This document shows positions 33,140-44,340 of a stretch of 64,000 bases of DNA, piece after piece (position 1 is the first letter of the stretch; every line of letters begins with the position of its first letter). Origin of the DNA: Dipteris shenzhenensis (taxonomy: Eukaryota > Polypodiophyta > Polypodiopsida > Gleicheniales); the NCBI GenBank assembly GCA_047967505.1, contig CM106539.1; one strand, given 5' to 3'. The notes beneath the pieces are model-generated. The model was not told the DNA's origin and made no database searches. It saw nothing but the letters and a program-made list of their open reading frames with translations. Position numbers and translations under genes: made by a program.

Positions 33140-34380
33140 TAGATGCACGTTGGCATTTGGAAGCTGCAAGGAGCATGGCTCTGTGGTGTCCATCAAATAA
33201 TCATTCTTCACGTGTGGAATTCCACAAATTGGATATGCTTTGTCTTTAACTCCTAGTTTGTTTGTGTCATCCCACACTTTTTGCTCCAAATGTTGTCCGA
33301 GGTCCTTCAGCTAACTTTGCTTCAAGCATTTCTCTGACACCAACCAAGTTTTTGAGTGGATGAGAAAGCAAGTTATGGGATGACTGCCTTCCTATTGTCA
33401 AGTTGATTCAAAGCTCTCCATCATCTTTTGAATCAAAGAGTGCATGGAAGTGAGAAATGGCTCAGAGGACCATCCTTGCATGAAAGTTTTGTAGTATCCA
33501 ACCTCTTCATTCTCTCAACGCCACCGATGTGATTAGATGAGCCATTTGTGCATAGAATCAACATCTCCTTGTTTGCAAAGAGTCAATAAATGGAAATGCT
33601 ATAGGGTGCGAAAATCAAGAAACATATACGAATGTAGAAGGAGATCAAAATGACATAGAATGCACAAAAAATTTATCCAATGGTTAGTATTTGGTAGACA
33701 TAATCAGATGATAGGAGATTATCCAATCGTCTTAACTGCCAAAATTGAAACCTCTCATTAATAGTGAGTAGAGATGGAGGAGGCGAAGGACCTCAAAAGA
33801 GATCAGAGTGATTTGGAGAGGGCTTCCACACTTCCAACATATAAAGCATCAAGTTCATGCAACCCACTCTTATTATACTAGCTTGCAACGCCATTAAGTG
33901 TAGTGATTACCAATGGCCTAGCCACTCTCACTAACATTTCCTCACTCTCCCTACTCGTATTGAGAACTTTTTAAATGAAGTTGAACTGTCTTGTTGGATC
34001 TCCCATTATGAGTGATAGGTTTTCAATTGAAACATAGTCACTACCCTAATAACTATCACTTTTCCTCAATTGTCATCTAGTTTTGTTGCCTATTTTCCCT
34101 ATGTTTTAAAACCAAAGACAAGTGACATTATCCAATAATTATGCAACATTGTCACTTTTTCAAATGTCAAGAGTGTTGAGAATGACAGATTTGTAGGAAT
34201 TTCCAATGTGAATATCTCCTAGCCTTGATGATTGAATAGAAACTTGCCAACACTTGTGAGAGGATGACCAATGCCTCTGAGCCTATTGCAAGTGCTAAGA
34301 AGGTAGGGGAGAGAGGAGTCAAATTAGGTAGCTATACACTAGTTGTATTATGAACCTGATGATGGATTCATACACCTTTT
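33140..34380. other. No gene recognised
   Basis: No coding, RNA gene or transposon signature seen. Two adjacent TTAGGG-like units (GTTAGGGTTAGGGA) occur at about 34390. Confidence 0.4.
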
Positions 34381-34416
34381 TCCCTTAGAGTTAGGGTTAG
34401 GGATTGTCCCTATGTC

Positions 34417-34560
34417 AGGTAGTCTCATAGTCGAGAGGGGCCCACTAAGGAATATGTAAGATAGCTCGATGTAGATGTTTTGTTTGATGATCCCCTCTCT
34501 TCAACTTTAGGTAGTCTCATAGTCCTGAGGGGCCCACTAGGGAATATGTAAGATAGCTCA
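34417..34560. repeat. 51-bp direct repeat, period 92
   Basis: AGGTAGTCTCATAGTC at 34417 and 34509, each followed by GGGGCCCACTARGGAATATG and TAAGATAGCTC. It lies just upstream of the Gypsy C leader; TGTCAGGTAGTCT could be a decayed PBS, since Gypsy B has TGTCAGGGAGACT in its PBS (speculative). Confidence 0.8.
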
Positions 34561-34799
34561 TGCAATAAATGGAAGGGGTTTTTTGCTTTTATGGAGTTAG
34601 ATAAAATATACATACATAAGGGGTTTTCACATGCTTGCATGTATGAAAAAAGAACCCCTATGAAAAACCATACTAGATACATACCTCAAGGCAAAGAAGT
34701 GAAAAAATGCTTCCAAATAATGCAAAAGGGTAATGTTGACTTACAAAATCACATTAATACACTAAACACCCAAAATTAACCCGTAATCCACCCACATCC

Positions 34800-34807
34800 T
34801 ATAAAAG
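34800..34807 (+). promoter_or_regulatory. TATA box inside Gypsy C leader
   Basis: CCTATAAAAG followed by a pyrimidine-rich stretch. Gypsy B has CCTATAAAAA at the homologous place (complement 54410-54417), so the element is conserved in the family leader, well downstream of the LTR. Confidence 0.5.
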
Positions 34808-34814
34808 TAACACC

Positions 34815-35957
34815 AACCCCCCTCATTTCTTTCCCCACCCTTTTTGCTAGCCACTTCCTTCTCCAAATTTCGTTAAGCCTCCAAAATTTCTGTCTTTCTC
34901 TATTCTGTCCACCACCACCACCACCACTTTCTCCGTCAATCCCCCCTCCACCACCACCTTTTCCGTCACCCCCCCCTTCAATCTCCATCTCCACCTCCCA
35001 TCATCCTCCTCCCCACCACCTCCACTTTTTCCATCCATCCCCCATCTCCCCCACTCAAGGTAACCATCCTTATTTCCTCCACCATCTCTCTAGCTCTCTC
35101 TAAATCCCATCTCCCCTTTTTCCCCTCCCGCTCCATCTCCCATCTCCTCCTCCACCACCCCCCAACCTCCACCATCTCTCTACCTCTCTCCCTCTGCCAC
35201 TCCCTTCACTCCATTATCTCTCTACCTCTCACCATCCCGCACTCCCTTCACTCCATTATCTCTCTACCTCCCTCTACATCCCATCTCCCCTTTTTCCCCT
35301 CCCCCTCCATCTCCCATCTCCTCCACCACCCCCCAACCTCCACCATCTCTCTACCTCTCTCCATCCCCCACTCCCTTCACTCCATTATCTCTCTACCTCT
35401 CTCTATCCCCCTCCACCTCCACCCCCACCTCCTTCCCCCCTTCTTCCCTCTTTTCCCCCATTTCCATCTCCACCTCCACTCCCCATTCCCTTTCCCTCCA
35501 TGTCCACTCCCCCCTTTTCCATCTTTCTGCCCCCCATCCCCATCTCTATCTCCACCGCACCTCCACCCCCACCTCCTTCCCCCCTTCTTCCCTCTTTCCC
35601 CCCCATCTCCATCTCCACGTCCACCCCCCATTCCCATTCCCTTTCCCTCCACCTCCACCCCCCCCCTTTTCCATATTCCCCCCCCCCATCCCCATCTCCA
35701 CCTCCACCTCCCTCCACCCCCACCTCCTTCCCCCCTTCTTCCCTCTTTCCTCCCCATCCCCATCTCCACCTCCACCCCCCATTCCCTTTCCCTCCACCTC
35801 CACCCCCACCTCCTTCCCCTCTTCTTCCCTCTTTCCCCCCCTTTTTCCCCTCCACCCCCCCTTCACACCCTCCACCCCTCCCTCCATCCCCCTCATCCCC
35901 CCTCTCTTTTTCCTCCACCCCCCCTCTCTCTCTCTCTCTCACCACCCCTCCCGCCCC

Positions 35958-36016
<59 letters not shown>
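34815..36016 (+). repeat. Polypyrimidine tract in Gypsy C leader, ending in (TC)28
   Basis: About 1.2 kb almost entirely C and T on the plus strand: CCACCWCC and TCCCCCTTC motifs, then a pure TC run at 35961-36016. The homologous tract in B is GA-rich on the plus strand at 53040-54130. Long apparent ORFs here are low-complexity artefacts. Confidence 0.9.
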
Positions 36017-36021
<5 letters not shown>

Positions 36022-36091
36022 CCTCAACTGCCCCTCCCTAAAGGCCATAAGTCCTTAAGGGCCAAGCCTACATAGCGGCGGCGGTGCCACC

Positions 36092-36119
36092 AAGCCTTAG
36101 CCTTAAGAGGCTAAGGCTT
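36092..36119. repeat. Short perfect inverted repeat
   Basis: AAGCCTTAGCC and GGCTAAGGCTT separated by six bases. Followed at 36127-36151 by a run of C then T. Could act as a hairpin in the leader RNA of Gypsy C. Confidence 0.7.
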
Positions 36120-36217
36120 TAGGCCTCCCCCCCCCCCCCCTTTTTTTTTTTAAAAAGCCACCGACTGCTAACCCCCCCCCTCAAATTTAAAAAAAAAAAA
36201 GGTTTAATGAAACCCTA

Positions 36218-36222
36218 AAAAC
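36218..36222. repeat. Target site duplication AAAAC, left copy (copia 3)
   Basis: AAAAC directly before the 5' LTR recurs at 42653-42657 directly after the 3' LTR. Confidence 0.95.
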
Positions 36223-36520
36223 TGTTGAGATATCAAGCTCTATCCCCGACATATCTCCTGGATGACTATCATTTATGTCACCGTCTATGTTAGTTGTACT
36301 CGTGGTGTAGTTAGACTACCACGTATGTTTTTGGTTTGGGTTCACATATGAACCACGTATTCTAGGTTTTGACATATAGGGTATTTCCCTCTTCTATTGT
36401 ATTGTTGTTGTGTGCAAAAGTGAAGAAAGGCTTCACCCTTCAACCTTGTGTCCTCTCTCACTTGTGTGCTGTGAAGAAAGGTGAACTTGAGTCTCCTATC
36501 TCTCTCCCTTATTCTTTACA
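36223..36520 (+). repeat. copia 3 5' LTR
   Basis: 298 bp, begins TGTTGAGATATCAAGCTC, ends CCCTTATTCTTTACA; paired with 42355-42652. Confidence 0.97.
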
Positions 36521-36532
36521 TGGTATCAGAGC
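36521..36532 (+). other. copia 3 primer-binding site
   Basis: TGGTATCAGAGC abuts the 5' LTR; complementary to the 3' end of initiator Met-tRNA. Confidence 0.97.
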
Positions 36533-37013
36533 CTTGTTCGTAGTAAGGAGCTCAAGAAAGAAAGCCAAGTTTGTGGTGTCCTGGTAAGAGGACCAGTGTT
36601 GCTTTCCTACTTCGAGTTTGGGAGCAAATCTTTGCAGGTAGCACAGCCAGAAGTGCAGGAGTGCACTGCTTCAGATTGAGAGGCCCTTCGCGGTTTTGAA
36701 GGCGGAAGTCCTTCGCAGGAAACCAGAAAAAGGCCCTGTTTTTGCTGTGCGACCACTGCGCGCGGCCAGTCGGTGGAAAGGTGCCACAGAAATTGCATCG
36801 TATGCCTGTGTGCAGAGATATTGGGAGTTGCAGATTCATGCCTGTTGCCTGTTGATGCAAAATCGTCACTAGGAAGTGACTGTGTGGTGAAATACCACTT
36901 TCATCAGTGTTGCAGATCTGCCCCTGTGAGGCTCTTTGCAGAAGTTTTGCTATTTGCCCTTCTGAGGCATTTGCTGTGTTTACAGGTTGCTGTTGCAATT
37001 CGTGATTTGTAAA

Positions 37014-40000
37014 ATGTCTGAGAATCTGTCTACCATTGTCAGTGAGAAGCTTGACAAGAACAACTTCCAAGCATGGAAGTTCAGAATGACAAACTTCTTT
37101 ATGGGAAAGGGAGTTTGGGATTACATCAGTGGTGAAACTGCAGAACCAGTTTTGGGTGCTGCTCCCACTCCTGCTGAATTGAAGGCCTTTAAAGAATGGC
37201 ATGAAAAAGCCAGAAAATGCCTGTATTGGCTGTCCGTTAGCATTTCAGATTCTATGATTGTGCATATACAGGATCTAGAGACGCCTAAGGAGGCATGGGA
37301 TACATTGGTGAAGCTGTATAGCACAAATACCAAAGCACGAAAGATGCAGCTAAAGCAGGAGTTGCACAATGTGCAAAGGAAAAATCTGAATATAAATGAG
37401 TATTCCTTGAAGGTGAAAGGCCTTGCAGATTCTCTTGCCTCCATTGGAGCACCTGTTGATGATGAGGACTTAGTGTCCGTGACCTTGAATGGTCTTGGGA
37501 AAGATTATGCACAATTTCGGACATCCATTGGAGTCCGTGAAACATTTCCTGATTTTCAGGAACTTATTGCTCTCTTGCTGAGTGAAGAGCAAAGGAATGG
37601 TGGTTCAGCCACCTCAACTTCTCAAGAGACTGCTTTCTACTCGAATACAGGTAGAGGCAGGGGTAGAGGAAGAGGCCGTTCTGGTGGCCGTGCAGGAAAT
37701 CAGAACCAACAGCAACAACAGGAAAACCAGTCCTATGGAGGAGGACGTGGTAGTTCTAGAGGCAGGGGGAGCCAAAGAGGCCGTGGTTCATGGCAAAGGA
37801 ACCAGCAAGTAAATAGCAGCACAGAATGCTATTATTGTGGAAAGCCTGGACACAAGGAGAATACATGCTATAAAAAGCAGAATGACATCAAAAGTGGGAA
37901 GTTGCAGCAAAGCAACTATGCATCATCAAGTGGGCATGGTGACGACAGAAATGAGCACCTTTTTGTGATGCAGCATATGGTTAACTCCATGTCAGGAGAT
38001 GCTGCAGCTTGCAATGATGTTTGGTATGTTGATTCAGGTGCCTCTAACCACATGACCAGTCATGGTGAGTGGTTTCATGATGTCAGAAATTTGGATAAGC
38101 TAGGTTATGTTGAAATAGGTGATGATACTGCGCACCTAATTACGCAGGTTGGTAAAGTGCCATTGGCTATGCAGGATGGCAAAACAAAGTACTTGGCAGA
38201 TGTACTTCATGTTCCAAAAATCACTAAGAACCTGGTTTCAGTTGGCCAGATGGTTGAGCAAGGTCTGCAGGTTAGATTTAATCCTGATGGATGCTTTGTT
38301 GAGGACTTGAAAAATAAATGCCGCTTGGTTGCGAAAGGCAACAAAAATGGAAGAATGTTCACCTTGGATGTTGATATGCCTGAGGTGAAAGCTGCTATGT
38401 TTGCGCATGGGAGAGGTGTCATTGCAGATATTGAGATATGGCACAAGCGCATTGGGCACGTGAATATACAAAGGCTGAAATCTATGCAAACAAAAAACAT
38501 TGTTGTAGGTTTGCCTAAATTCAGAGTTGAGGGAATGCAAAAGGTATGTGAAGCATGCCAAATGGGTAAGCAGGCCAGACATGCATTTCCCAAAAATGCT
38601 AAGGTGAGCAGAAGACCTTTGGAAGTGATCCATTCAGATGTTTGGACAACCAAAGCTGCCTCTATTGGTGGATGCCATTATTATGTGACGTTTATTGATG
38701 ACTACACTAGGAAGGTGTGGATTTATTTTATGAAGCACAAAAGTGAAGTGTTCAGCCATTTCAAGGCTTTTAAGGCCATGGTTGAAAAAGAGAAAGGTGT
38801 GCATATTAAAGTGCTAAGATCTGATGGAGGGGGAGAGTACTTTTCAGAAGAATTTTGTGAATATCTGAAAGAACAAGGAATTCAAAGGAAGTACTCATGC
38901 AGGTCTACCCCTCAGCAGAATGGGGTTGCAGAAAGGAAGAACAGGCATATTGCAGAAGTAGGACGGGCGATCCTAAATGAGAAAAACATGCCTGATTATT
39001 TTTGGGCTGAAGCAGTAGCAACTGCTTTCTATATTATGAACAGAACTCCCACTGCAGCTGTCCATGGCATGACGCCTGAAGAAATGTATACAGGCCAAAA
39101 ACCAGATATTTCTCACTTGAAGGTATTTGGTTGCATAGCGTATGTTCATGTTCCTGATGAGAAGAGAACCAAGCTGGATCCAAAGGCAGAAAAATGCATC
39201 TTTATTGGATATGCTCAGCACCAGAAAGGGTATCGCTGTTATAACCCTTCCACTCGCAAAATGCAAGTGAGCAGAGATGTTGTTTTTGATGAAATGAGCA
39301 GCTGGTATGCACCAACTGTTATGGTAGGAGATGCAGATGCAGGAAATGGGAATGCTGCAATAAATGCAGAGCAGCAATCTCAAGCCTTGAGTGGACCCAG
39401 AGAGTCCTCTACTAGTGGATCTAATGCATGGACAGGGAGATTGAGATCTAGTGAATCGTCACATGGCAGTCCTGATAGTGTTGTGCAGGTATCACATAAG
39501 GGAAAAGAAAAAGTGGACCATGCTCCAGTATTTGATGTGTCTGCTGGTAGCTCTCATGTTGATGGAGAGTCAAGCGGCTCTGAAATGAGCCTTGATGAGG
39601 AACTTGGGATTCCTTCTGTTGTTACACCTGGTGCAAGGAAAAGCAGGCATGATTTAAAGACTCCTGCAACTGATCCAGTTGTACGGAGGTCCACTCGTAT
39701 TAAGTATCCAGTTGACAGGCTGAGATATGATGGGTATACAGCACATCACTATGCTTATATGGTCAAGGTTCTAGAGGAGCCAGAGCCCACATGTTTTGAG
39801 GATACAGCAGGGCATAAAAATTGGGAAGCAGCTATGGATGAAGAGATGGCTACCTTGGATGCAAACCACACTTGGGATTTGATGCCTTTGCCTCATGATA
39901 AGAAGGCTATTGGCTGCAAGTGGGTTTACAAAGTAAAGCACAATGCTGATGGGTCTGTTAGCAGGTACAAGGCAAGATTGGTTGCCAAAGGTTTTGCGCA

Positions 40001-40508
40001 GACATATGGAATTGACTATGAGGAAACTTTCAGCCCAGTTGCAAGGATGGCAACCGTGAGAGCAGTAATTGCTATGGCTGCTGCAAAGGGATGGTCTTTG
40101 CATCAGATGGATGTGAAAAATGCCTTCTTGCATGGTGACTTGCAGGAAGAGGTTTATATGATGCAGCCAGAAGGTTATGAGGATAAAGCACACCCCGATT
40201 TTGTATGCAGGTTGCGCAAAGCCTTGTATGGCTTAAAACAGGCGCCGAGGGCATGGTCAGACAAGATAGGGCAATATCTTGTCACTATTGGATTTCAGAT
40301 TTCCAATTCAGATTTTTCACTTTATGTGAAAAGGACAAACAGAGGGATTGTGCTTATAGTCATCTATGTTGATGACTTGATTATTACAGGTGATAGTGAT
40401 GCAGACATTAATGAAGTGAAGCTGCTGTTGAAGCAAAAATTTGAGATGAAGGATTTGGGAGAGCTGCGTTACTTCTTGGGCATTGAGGTTATTAGATCCC
40501 CGAGTGGG
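37014..40508 (+). CDS. gag-pol: copia 3 gag-pol polyprotein, N-terminal 1165 codons up to the insertion
   Basis: ATG at 37014 (MSENLSTIV) is chosen because copia 2 starts at the same point. Domains in residues from this start: UBN2 gag 1-240 with FQAWKFRM; RG-rich linker; zinc knuckle CYYCGKPGHKENTC at 272-285; protease VDSGASNHM with Asp340; pre-integrase zinc ligands His477, His482, Cys512, Cys515; integrase Asp542, Asp604, Glu640 (DD35E spacing) with PQQNGVAERKNR; RT from about 970 with YVDD at 1118-1121. All catalytic residues are present and there are no internal stops. The frame then runs into the inserted DNA transposon and ends at 40703 after foreign residues. The C-terminal remainder is at 41537-42397. 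Confidence 0.95.
40498..40508. repeat. Target duplication (9-11 bp) of the DNA transposon, left copy
   Basis: CCCCGAGTGGG here and at 41526-41536. The exact TSD length is ambiguous (9-11 bp) because the transposon ends are G/C runs. Confidence 0.85.
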
Positions 40509-41525
40509 GATGCGTCAATTTTACGAGCAAAAACCTATGAGCAGGTTTATCCGAGCGTGTTTTTCAAGAGATTTTTAAAAATGTTTTTCTTTAGGAAACA
40601 TGGTTTTTACTCTTTTATTTTCACTAGAACTAGATCCCTTTATCATAAAAATATACAGACTAGTCACTCATTCATTTTTACACAACATAATTTTCTTATT
40701 TAGAGACATCCCTTTGTACCCCTGTTATTACCTTAAAAAAGTGTTGATTCCTTTAAGAAACATTCCTCCTAATCACTCTCAATCTAATAATACTATGCAT
40801 ATATAATTACTTATTAACACATTTATATCATATGGCAATATCTTTTTAGTGTTTTTATAGCATATTTATGGACATATTTTTAAAGAAATTTAAATTACTA
40901 TAAATAAGTATTAACTTGGGCTTATATATCACTCTCATAAAATACATGTAATATTTAATACTATATATGAAAGATTTTCCAAAATATAACATCATAAATG
41001 TGCTCAAATGGGGTGTTCCGATCAATTTGAGTGGTTGAATGACTATATTTGGACATTGGATATGAAAGTTATGTCACTTTTAAAAGTGCTGTCCAAGGTA
41101 GTTTCGCCAGCGAAACTACCTTGGGAGACTTGCTTCAAAGGGGTTTCGTTGGCGAAACTACCTGGATGGCTTGCTTCAATGAGTTTTCTTTGAAGAAACT
41201 CTTTCATGAAGATAGGTTGAGAGAGGGTTTTCAATGTCACCCCCTATTAAGTAAAAGTTGTAAGAAGGATCATAAGGGAATTTTCATAGAGAAGTCTACT
41301 CTACATGTGGGTTTCTTCAAAAGCCATCCCATTATGCTCTCACCATTCCTATAGATTCACCTAAAGATTTTTGTATAAAATAGGCATTGCTATAATACTT
41401 TGCATATTTCTAAGTGAAACTATGTTTTCTTTTGATCGATTTTTGCCATATTTATGCATAGTTGGAAGCTTTTTTTTTCCTTCGCTCGGACGCTCGGAAG
41501 ATTTCGCTCAGAAAATGCTCGTCCC
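40509..41525. mobile_element. Non-autonomous TIR DNA transposon inside copia 3 (MULE-like)
   Basis: The copia reading frame breaks after SPSG and resumes with IWLLQRQYGL across a 9-11 bp duplication, giving an insert of about 1017 bp. Left end GGGGATGCGTCAATTTTACG and right end (reverse complement) GGGGACGAGCATTTTCTGAG share imperfect inverted repeats of about 50 bp with spaced GAGC motifs. The interior is AT-rich with no transposase ORF. TSD length fits Mutator-like elements; hAT (8 bp) is less likely. Copia 2 has the uninterrupted sequence at the same codon. Confidence 0.75.
41095..41225. repeat. Palindromic tandem repeats inside the DNA transposon
   Basis: A perfect inverted repeat with 13-bp arms (AAGGTAGTTTCGC / GCGAAACTACCTT) at 41095-41122. 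It is the first of three diverging units of about 41 bp, each with a GTTTCnnnnnGAAAC core and a CTTGCTTCAA motif. Confidence 0.8.
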
Positions 41526-41536
41526 CCCCGAGTGGG
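41526..41536. repeat. Target duplication of the DNA transposon, right copy
   Basis: Second CCCCGAGTGGG; copia coding resumes inside it. Confidence 0.85.
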
Positions 41537-42397
41537 ATATGGCTGTTGCAAAGGCAATACGGTTTGGACATGCTGTCCAAATATGGGATGACAGGCTGTA
41601 AGCCTATCTCTGTTCCATTGGAGCAGAATGTGAAGCTCAATGCAGAGTCAGGTGAGCTTCTTGAAGATATTACTATGTACAGGCGCATAGTAGGTAGCTT
41701 GATTTACATGACTATAACCCGACCAGACTTGAGCTATGCTGTGGGGCTGGTGAGTCAGTTTATGCAGGCACCGAGGAAGCCACATTTGGATGCGGCTAGG
41801 CGCATACTGCGGTATGTGAAGTCCACATTGCATTATGGACTGTTTTATGAAGCTGGGTGTGCATTACAGGTACATGGATACACAGATGCTGACTGGGCTG
41901 GTAGTGTCTCAGACAGGAGATCTACTAGTGGTTTTATGTTTTCCCTTGGGAGTGGTGCCATCAGTTGGAGCAGCAAGAAGCAGCCAACAGTTGCCTTGTC
42001 GAGCACAGAGGCTGAGTACAGGGGTGCAGCAATGGCTGCATGTGAGGTAGCTTGGTTACGGAAGCTACTTGCAGATATGGGACAGTCAGTTCATGCAGCA
42101 GTTGTCATTCGTTGTGACAACATTAGCAGCATCATGCTTGCTAATAACCCAGTTTATCATGCTAGAACGAAGCACATTGAGGTGCATTATCACTTTGTGA
42201 GAGAGAAGGTTCTAGCTGGTGAGATTGATCTTGTCTATGTCAGCACTGAGGAGCAGGTGGCTGATATCTTTACGAAGGCATTGGGTACCGAGAAGCTTCG
42301 CAGATTTAGGAGCTTGCTTGGTGTACGTGAGATGGATTTGAGCTTGAGGGGGAGTGTTGAGATATCAAGCTCTATCCCCGACATATCTCCTAGATGA
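41537..42397 (+). CDS. copia 3 polyprotein C-terminal part: RT thumb and RNase H
   Basis: Continues the polyprotein after the insertion: LLQRQYGLDMLSKYGM, then TRPDLSYAVGLVSQFM, and RNase H with catalytic motifs [16 protein letters not shown] and RCDNISS, ending [18 protein letters not shown]. The frame stays open to a stop at 42395-42397, about 40 bases into the 3' LTR, which is usual in this family. It has no start of its own; translation would depend on the interrupted upstream frame, so it is presumably silent. Confidence 0.9.
   Translation: MWLLQRQYGLDMLSKYGMTGCKPISVPLEQNVKLNAESGELLEDITMYRRIVGSLIYMTITRPDLSYAVGLVSQFMQAPRKPHLDAARRILRYVKSTLHYGLFYEAGCALQVHGYTDADWAGSVSDRRSTSGFMFSLGSGAISWSSKKQPTVALSSTEAEYRGAAMAACEVAWLRKLLADMGQSVHAAVVIRCDNISSIMLANNPVYHARTKHIEVHYHFVREKVLAGEIDLVYVSTEEQVADIFTKALGTEKLRRFRSLLGVREMDLSLRGSVEISSSIPDISPR
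42344..42354 (+). other. copia 3 polypurine tract
   Basis: TTGAGGGGGAG directly before the 3' LTR, the expected plus-strand primer. Confidence 0.9.
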
Positions 42398-42652
42398 CTA
42401 TCATTTATGTCACCGTCTATGTTAGTTGTACTCGTGGTGTAGTTAGACTACCACGTATGTTTTTGGTTTGGGTTCACATATGAACCACGTATTCTAGGTT
42501 TTGACATATAGGGTATTTCCCTCTTCTATTGTATTGTTGTTGTGTGCAAAAGTGAAGAAAGGCTTCACCCTCCAACCTTGTGTCCTCTCTCACTTGTGTG
42601 TTGTGAAGAAAGGTGAACTTGAGTCTCCTATCTCTCTCCCTTATTCTTTACA
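42355..42652 (+). repeat. copia 3 3' LTR
   Basis: 298 bp; three substitutions relative to 36223-36520. Followed by AAAAC at 42653-42657. Confidence 0.97.
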
Positions 42653-42657
42653 AAAAC

Positions 42658-43410
42658 TAACCGTAGTTAGGTTAGTTAATGTAGGTTAGGCTAGATAGAC
42701 TCTAGTTAGGCTAGTAAAACCTCGATTTAGTTAGTTAGGTTCGACTAAGTGTATTTAAGTTAGTGGCCTAGCTTTTTTTTTTCCAAAAAGAGACTTCTAT
42801 TAAGTATTAAAGAAAACTGTTAGAGTAAGCTCCATATGGGATCCACCATGCAATGCATGAAAAGCTCAAGAGCCAAAAAGAAAGAATTGGAGCTGATAGT
42901 GCCATCTCAATCCAATAGAAACCTCCGAGAAAAAGGGAGAACCCTTCCAAACTCGAAGAAATATAGTCCTTCTAGAAGAGGCTGCCCGTGAAGGGCCCTG
43001 CATGCTAGCCCAAATGGCTATCAAAGTGTGAGCCGTGTCAGTCCAAATACTCGTGAACACCTGTGAAGGGTGTATCTGGGTGCCATCCAAGGACTCTGTA
43101 CATCTGGCTCTCCAAATGTGCCAAGAGGAAATGCTAGCCAAGATCTCCCAAGAGGTCTGAAGAGAGTAGGGATCTATCACCTGCCGGTAGAATAAGAGTG
43201 CCCAAGAAGAAGGCTCACCCTCATAAAACACTTGGGGCCCAGTAAGGGATAACCATGCGACTGAGCTCCAAGTCATGTAGAAAGTTAGTGGCCTAGTTAG
43301 CCTAGGATAGTTATTGTAACTACAAAGTTAGCTTAACTAACAAATTAGCTTAACTAACAAATTAGCTTAACTTCCTTAGTTCAGTTAGTCCATCCTAGCT
43401 AGAGTTTAGG
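42658..43410. repeat. TTAGTTAGG-rich segment of the Gypsy C leader, split by a LINE
   Basis: Degenerate repeats of GTTAGGTTAGTT/CTAACTAA at 42658-42771 and 43282-43410. The inverted counterpart in Gypsy B is at 52660-52980. The 42772-43281 stretch between is a LINE insertion. Confidence 0.8.
42772..43281 (-). mobile_element. 5'-truncated L1-type LINE insertion
   Basis: Minus-strand insertion of 510 bp with its 3' end at the left: a T9 run on the plus strand is the poly(A) tail. It is flanked by 15-bp duplications AAGTTAGTGGCCTAG at 42757-42771 and 43282-43296. An open frame (42866-43276) encodes the LINE C-terminal segment with WEILASISSWHIWRARC, the typical W.IWxxR region after RT. The frame is open from the truncation point to its stop. 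Confidence 0.92.
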
Positions 43411-43743
43411 ACCATTCATACCAAACTTAAGGGCAAGGACCCCCCAACAAAAAAGGACCATTTTTACCCTTACTTTAAACCCTCATAACTCATCCGTTTG
43501 GGACCCAAACTAGACCCCGTTTGAACCAAAATTTCACACATGGAAATACCACGCTACAGGGTATTTTTCCAGCCCACTGCACGCCATTTTGGAATCCCTA
43601 GCACTGGCTCATTTTCACCCCTGTGTAGGCCTCGTTTTGCATTAATTCACTCGTATCTTCACGCCGTGACCTTCGATTAACAATCCATCTGCACCGGCAT
43701 AGTTCCCTACACACATAGGACAATCTTAGGCACATTATTAACA

Positions 43744-44340
43744 TGACGGTCCCTACAAAAACTAACACCACTCTAACTCTCCAAACAAAACTACATCAAC
43801 ACCCGCACTTACGATGGAGACACCCTTTGCAATTAGCACCCAATCTGCATGCAGCTACATTCCGGCCAATGCCTTTGACTCCAATGCTCACCAAATCCAT
43901 ATACAACTCCACTGAAGCCACTGCCCCCGACAATCATCTACTCCAAATCCTCCCTTGAGATTCAATCACTCCCTTTAATTTTGACGCTGTCGCGGCAATG
44001 ATGAGGATATCGACCTCGATGTAGAGGCTGACAATTTCTTTAATTGAAGAAATAATAACACTCAAGGCAGGCACCCCTTGGAAAAATAGGAACTTCCCAA
44101 ATATAATGGTAGGGGAGATCTAGCCTGATTCCTCCAGCATTTCGATGCCGCATGCTGAGCAGGTGGAGATCAATCCCATGCAACCAAGGTGGCTTGGTTT
44201 CTGATGGCCTTAACTGATGAAGTGACTGAATGGTACCTAGACCTTCTAGTGGAAGAGTGCGCCACATGGGACCTACTTCAAACAGAATTTAAACGATGCT
44301 TTCAAATGGAGAGGCTACAAGATGATCCTGCTCTCCAACT
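43744..44340 (+). pseudogene. gag: Gypsy C gag, N-terminal part
   Basis: ATG at 43744 (MTVPTKTNTTLTLQTK). After frameshifts the capsid-like segment is readable at 44189-44340: WFLMALTDEVTEWYLDLLVE, then ATWDLLQTEFKRCF. The same segment is present on the minus strand of Gypsy B at about 51250-51400. It ends abruptly at 44340 against the truncated LTR of Gypsy B. Confidence 0.8.

Larger units (their letters stand above)
36223..42652 (+). mobile_element. Ty1/copia LTR retrotransposon (copia 3), young, interrupted by a DNA transposon
   Basis: Complete element with two 298-bp LTRs differing at only 3 positions (1.0%), AAAAC target duplications, initiator-Met PBS and polypurine tract. The polyprotein is open except for a 1-kb insertion at 40509-41525. 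Same family as copia 2. Inserted in the leader of Gypsy C. The high LTR identity makes it the youngest LTR element here. Confidence 0.97.

Noticed and set aside
34386-34400. TTAGGG-like repeats as an interstitial telomere
   Set aside because: Only two units here; the similar TTTAGGG-type motifs at 54424-54472 are better read as telo-box-like motifs within a retrotransposon leader.
35377-36075. Long open frames on both strands of the polypyrimidine tract
   Set aside because: They encode only Pro/Ser/Leu or Gly/Arg/Glu low-complexity strings; absence of stops is a consequence of C/T-only sequence.
38207-38653. Minus-strand frames of 131-148 codons within copia 3
   Set aside because: Antisense shadows of a well-supported integrase region; same for those at 38973-39383 and 39771-40193.
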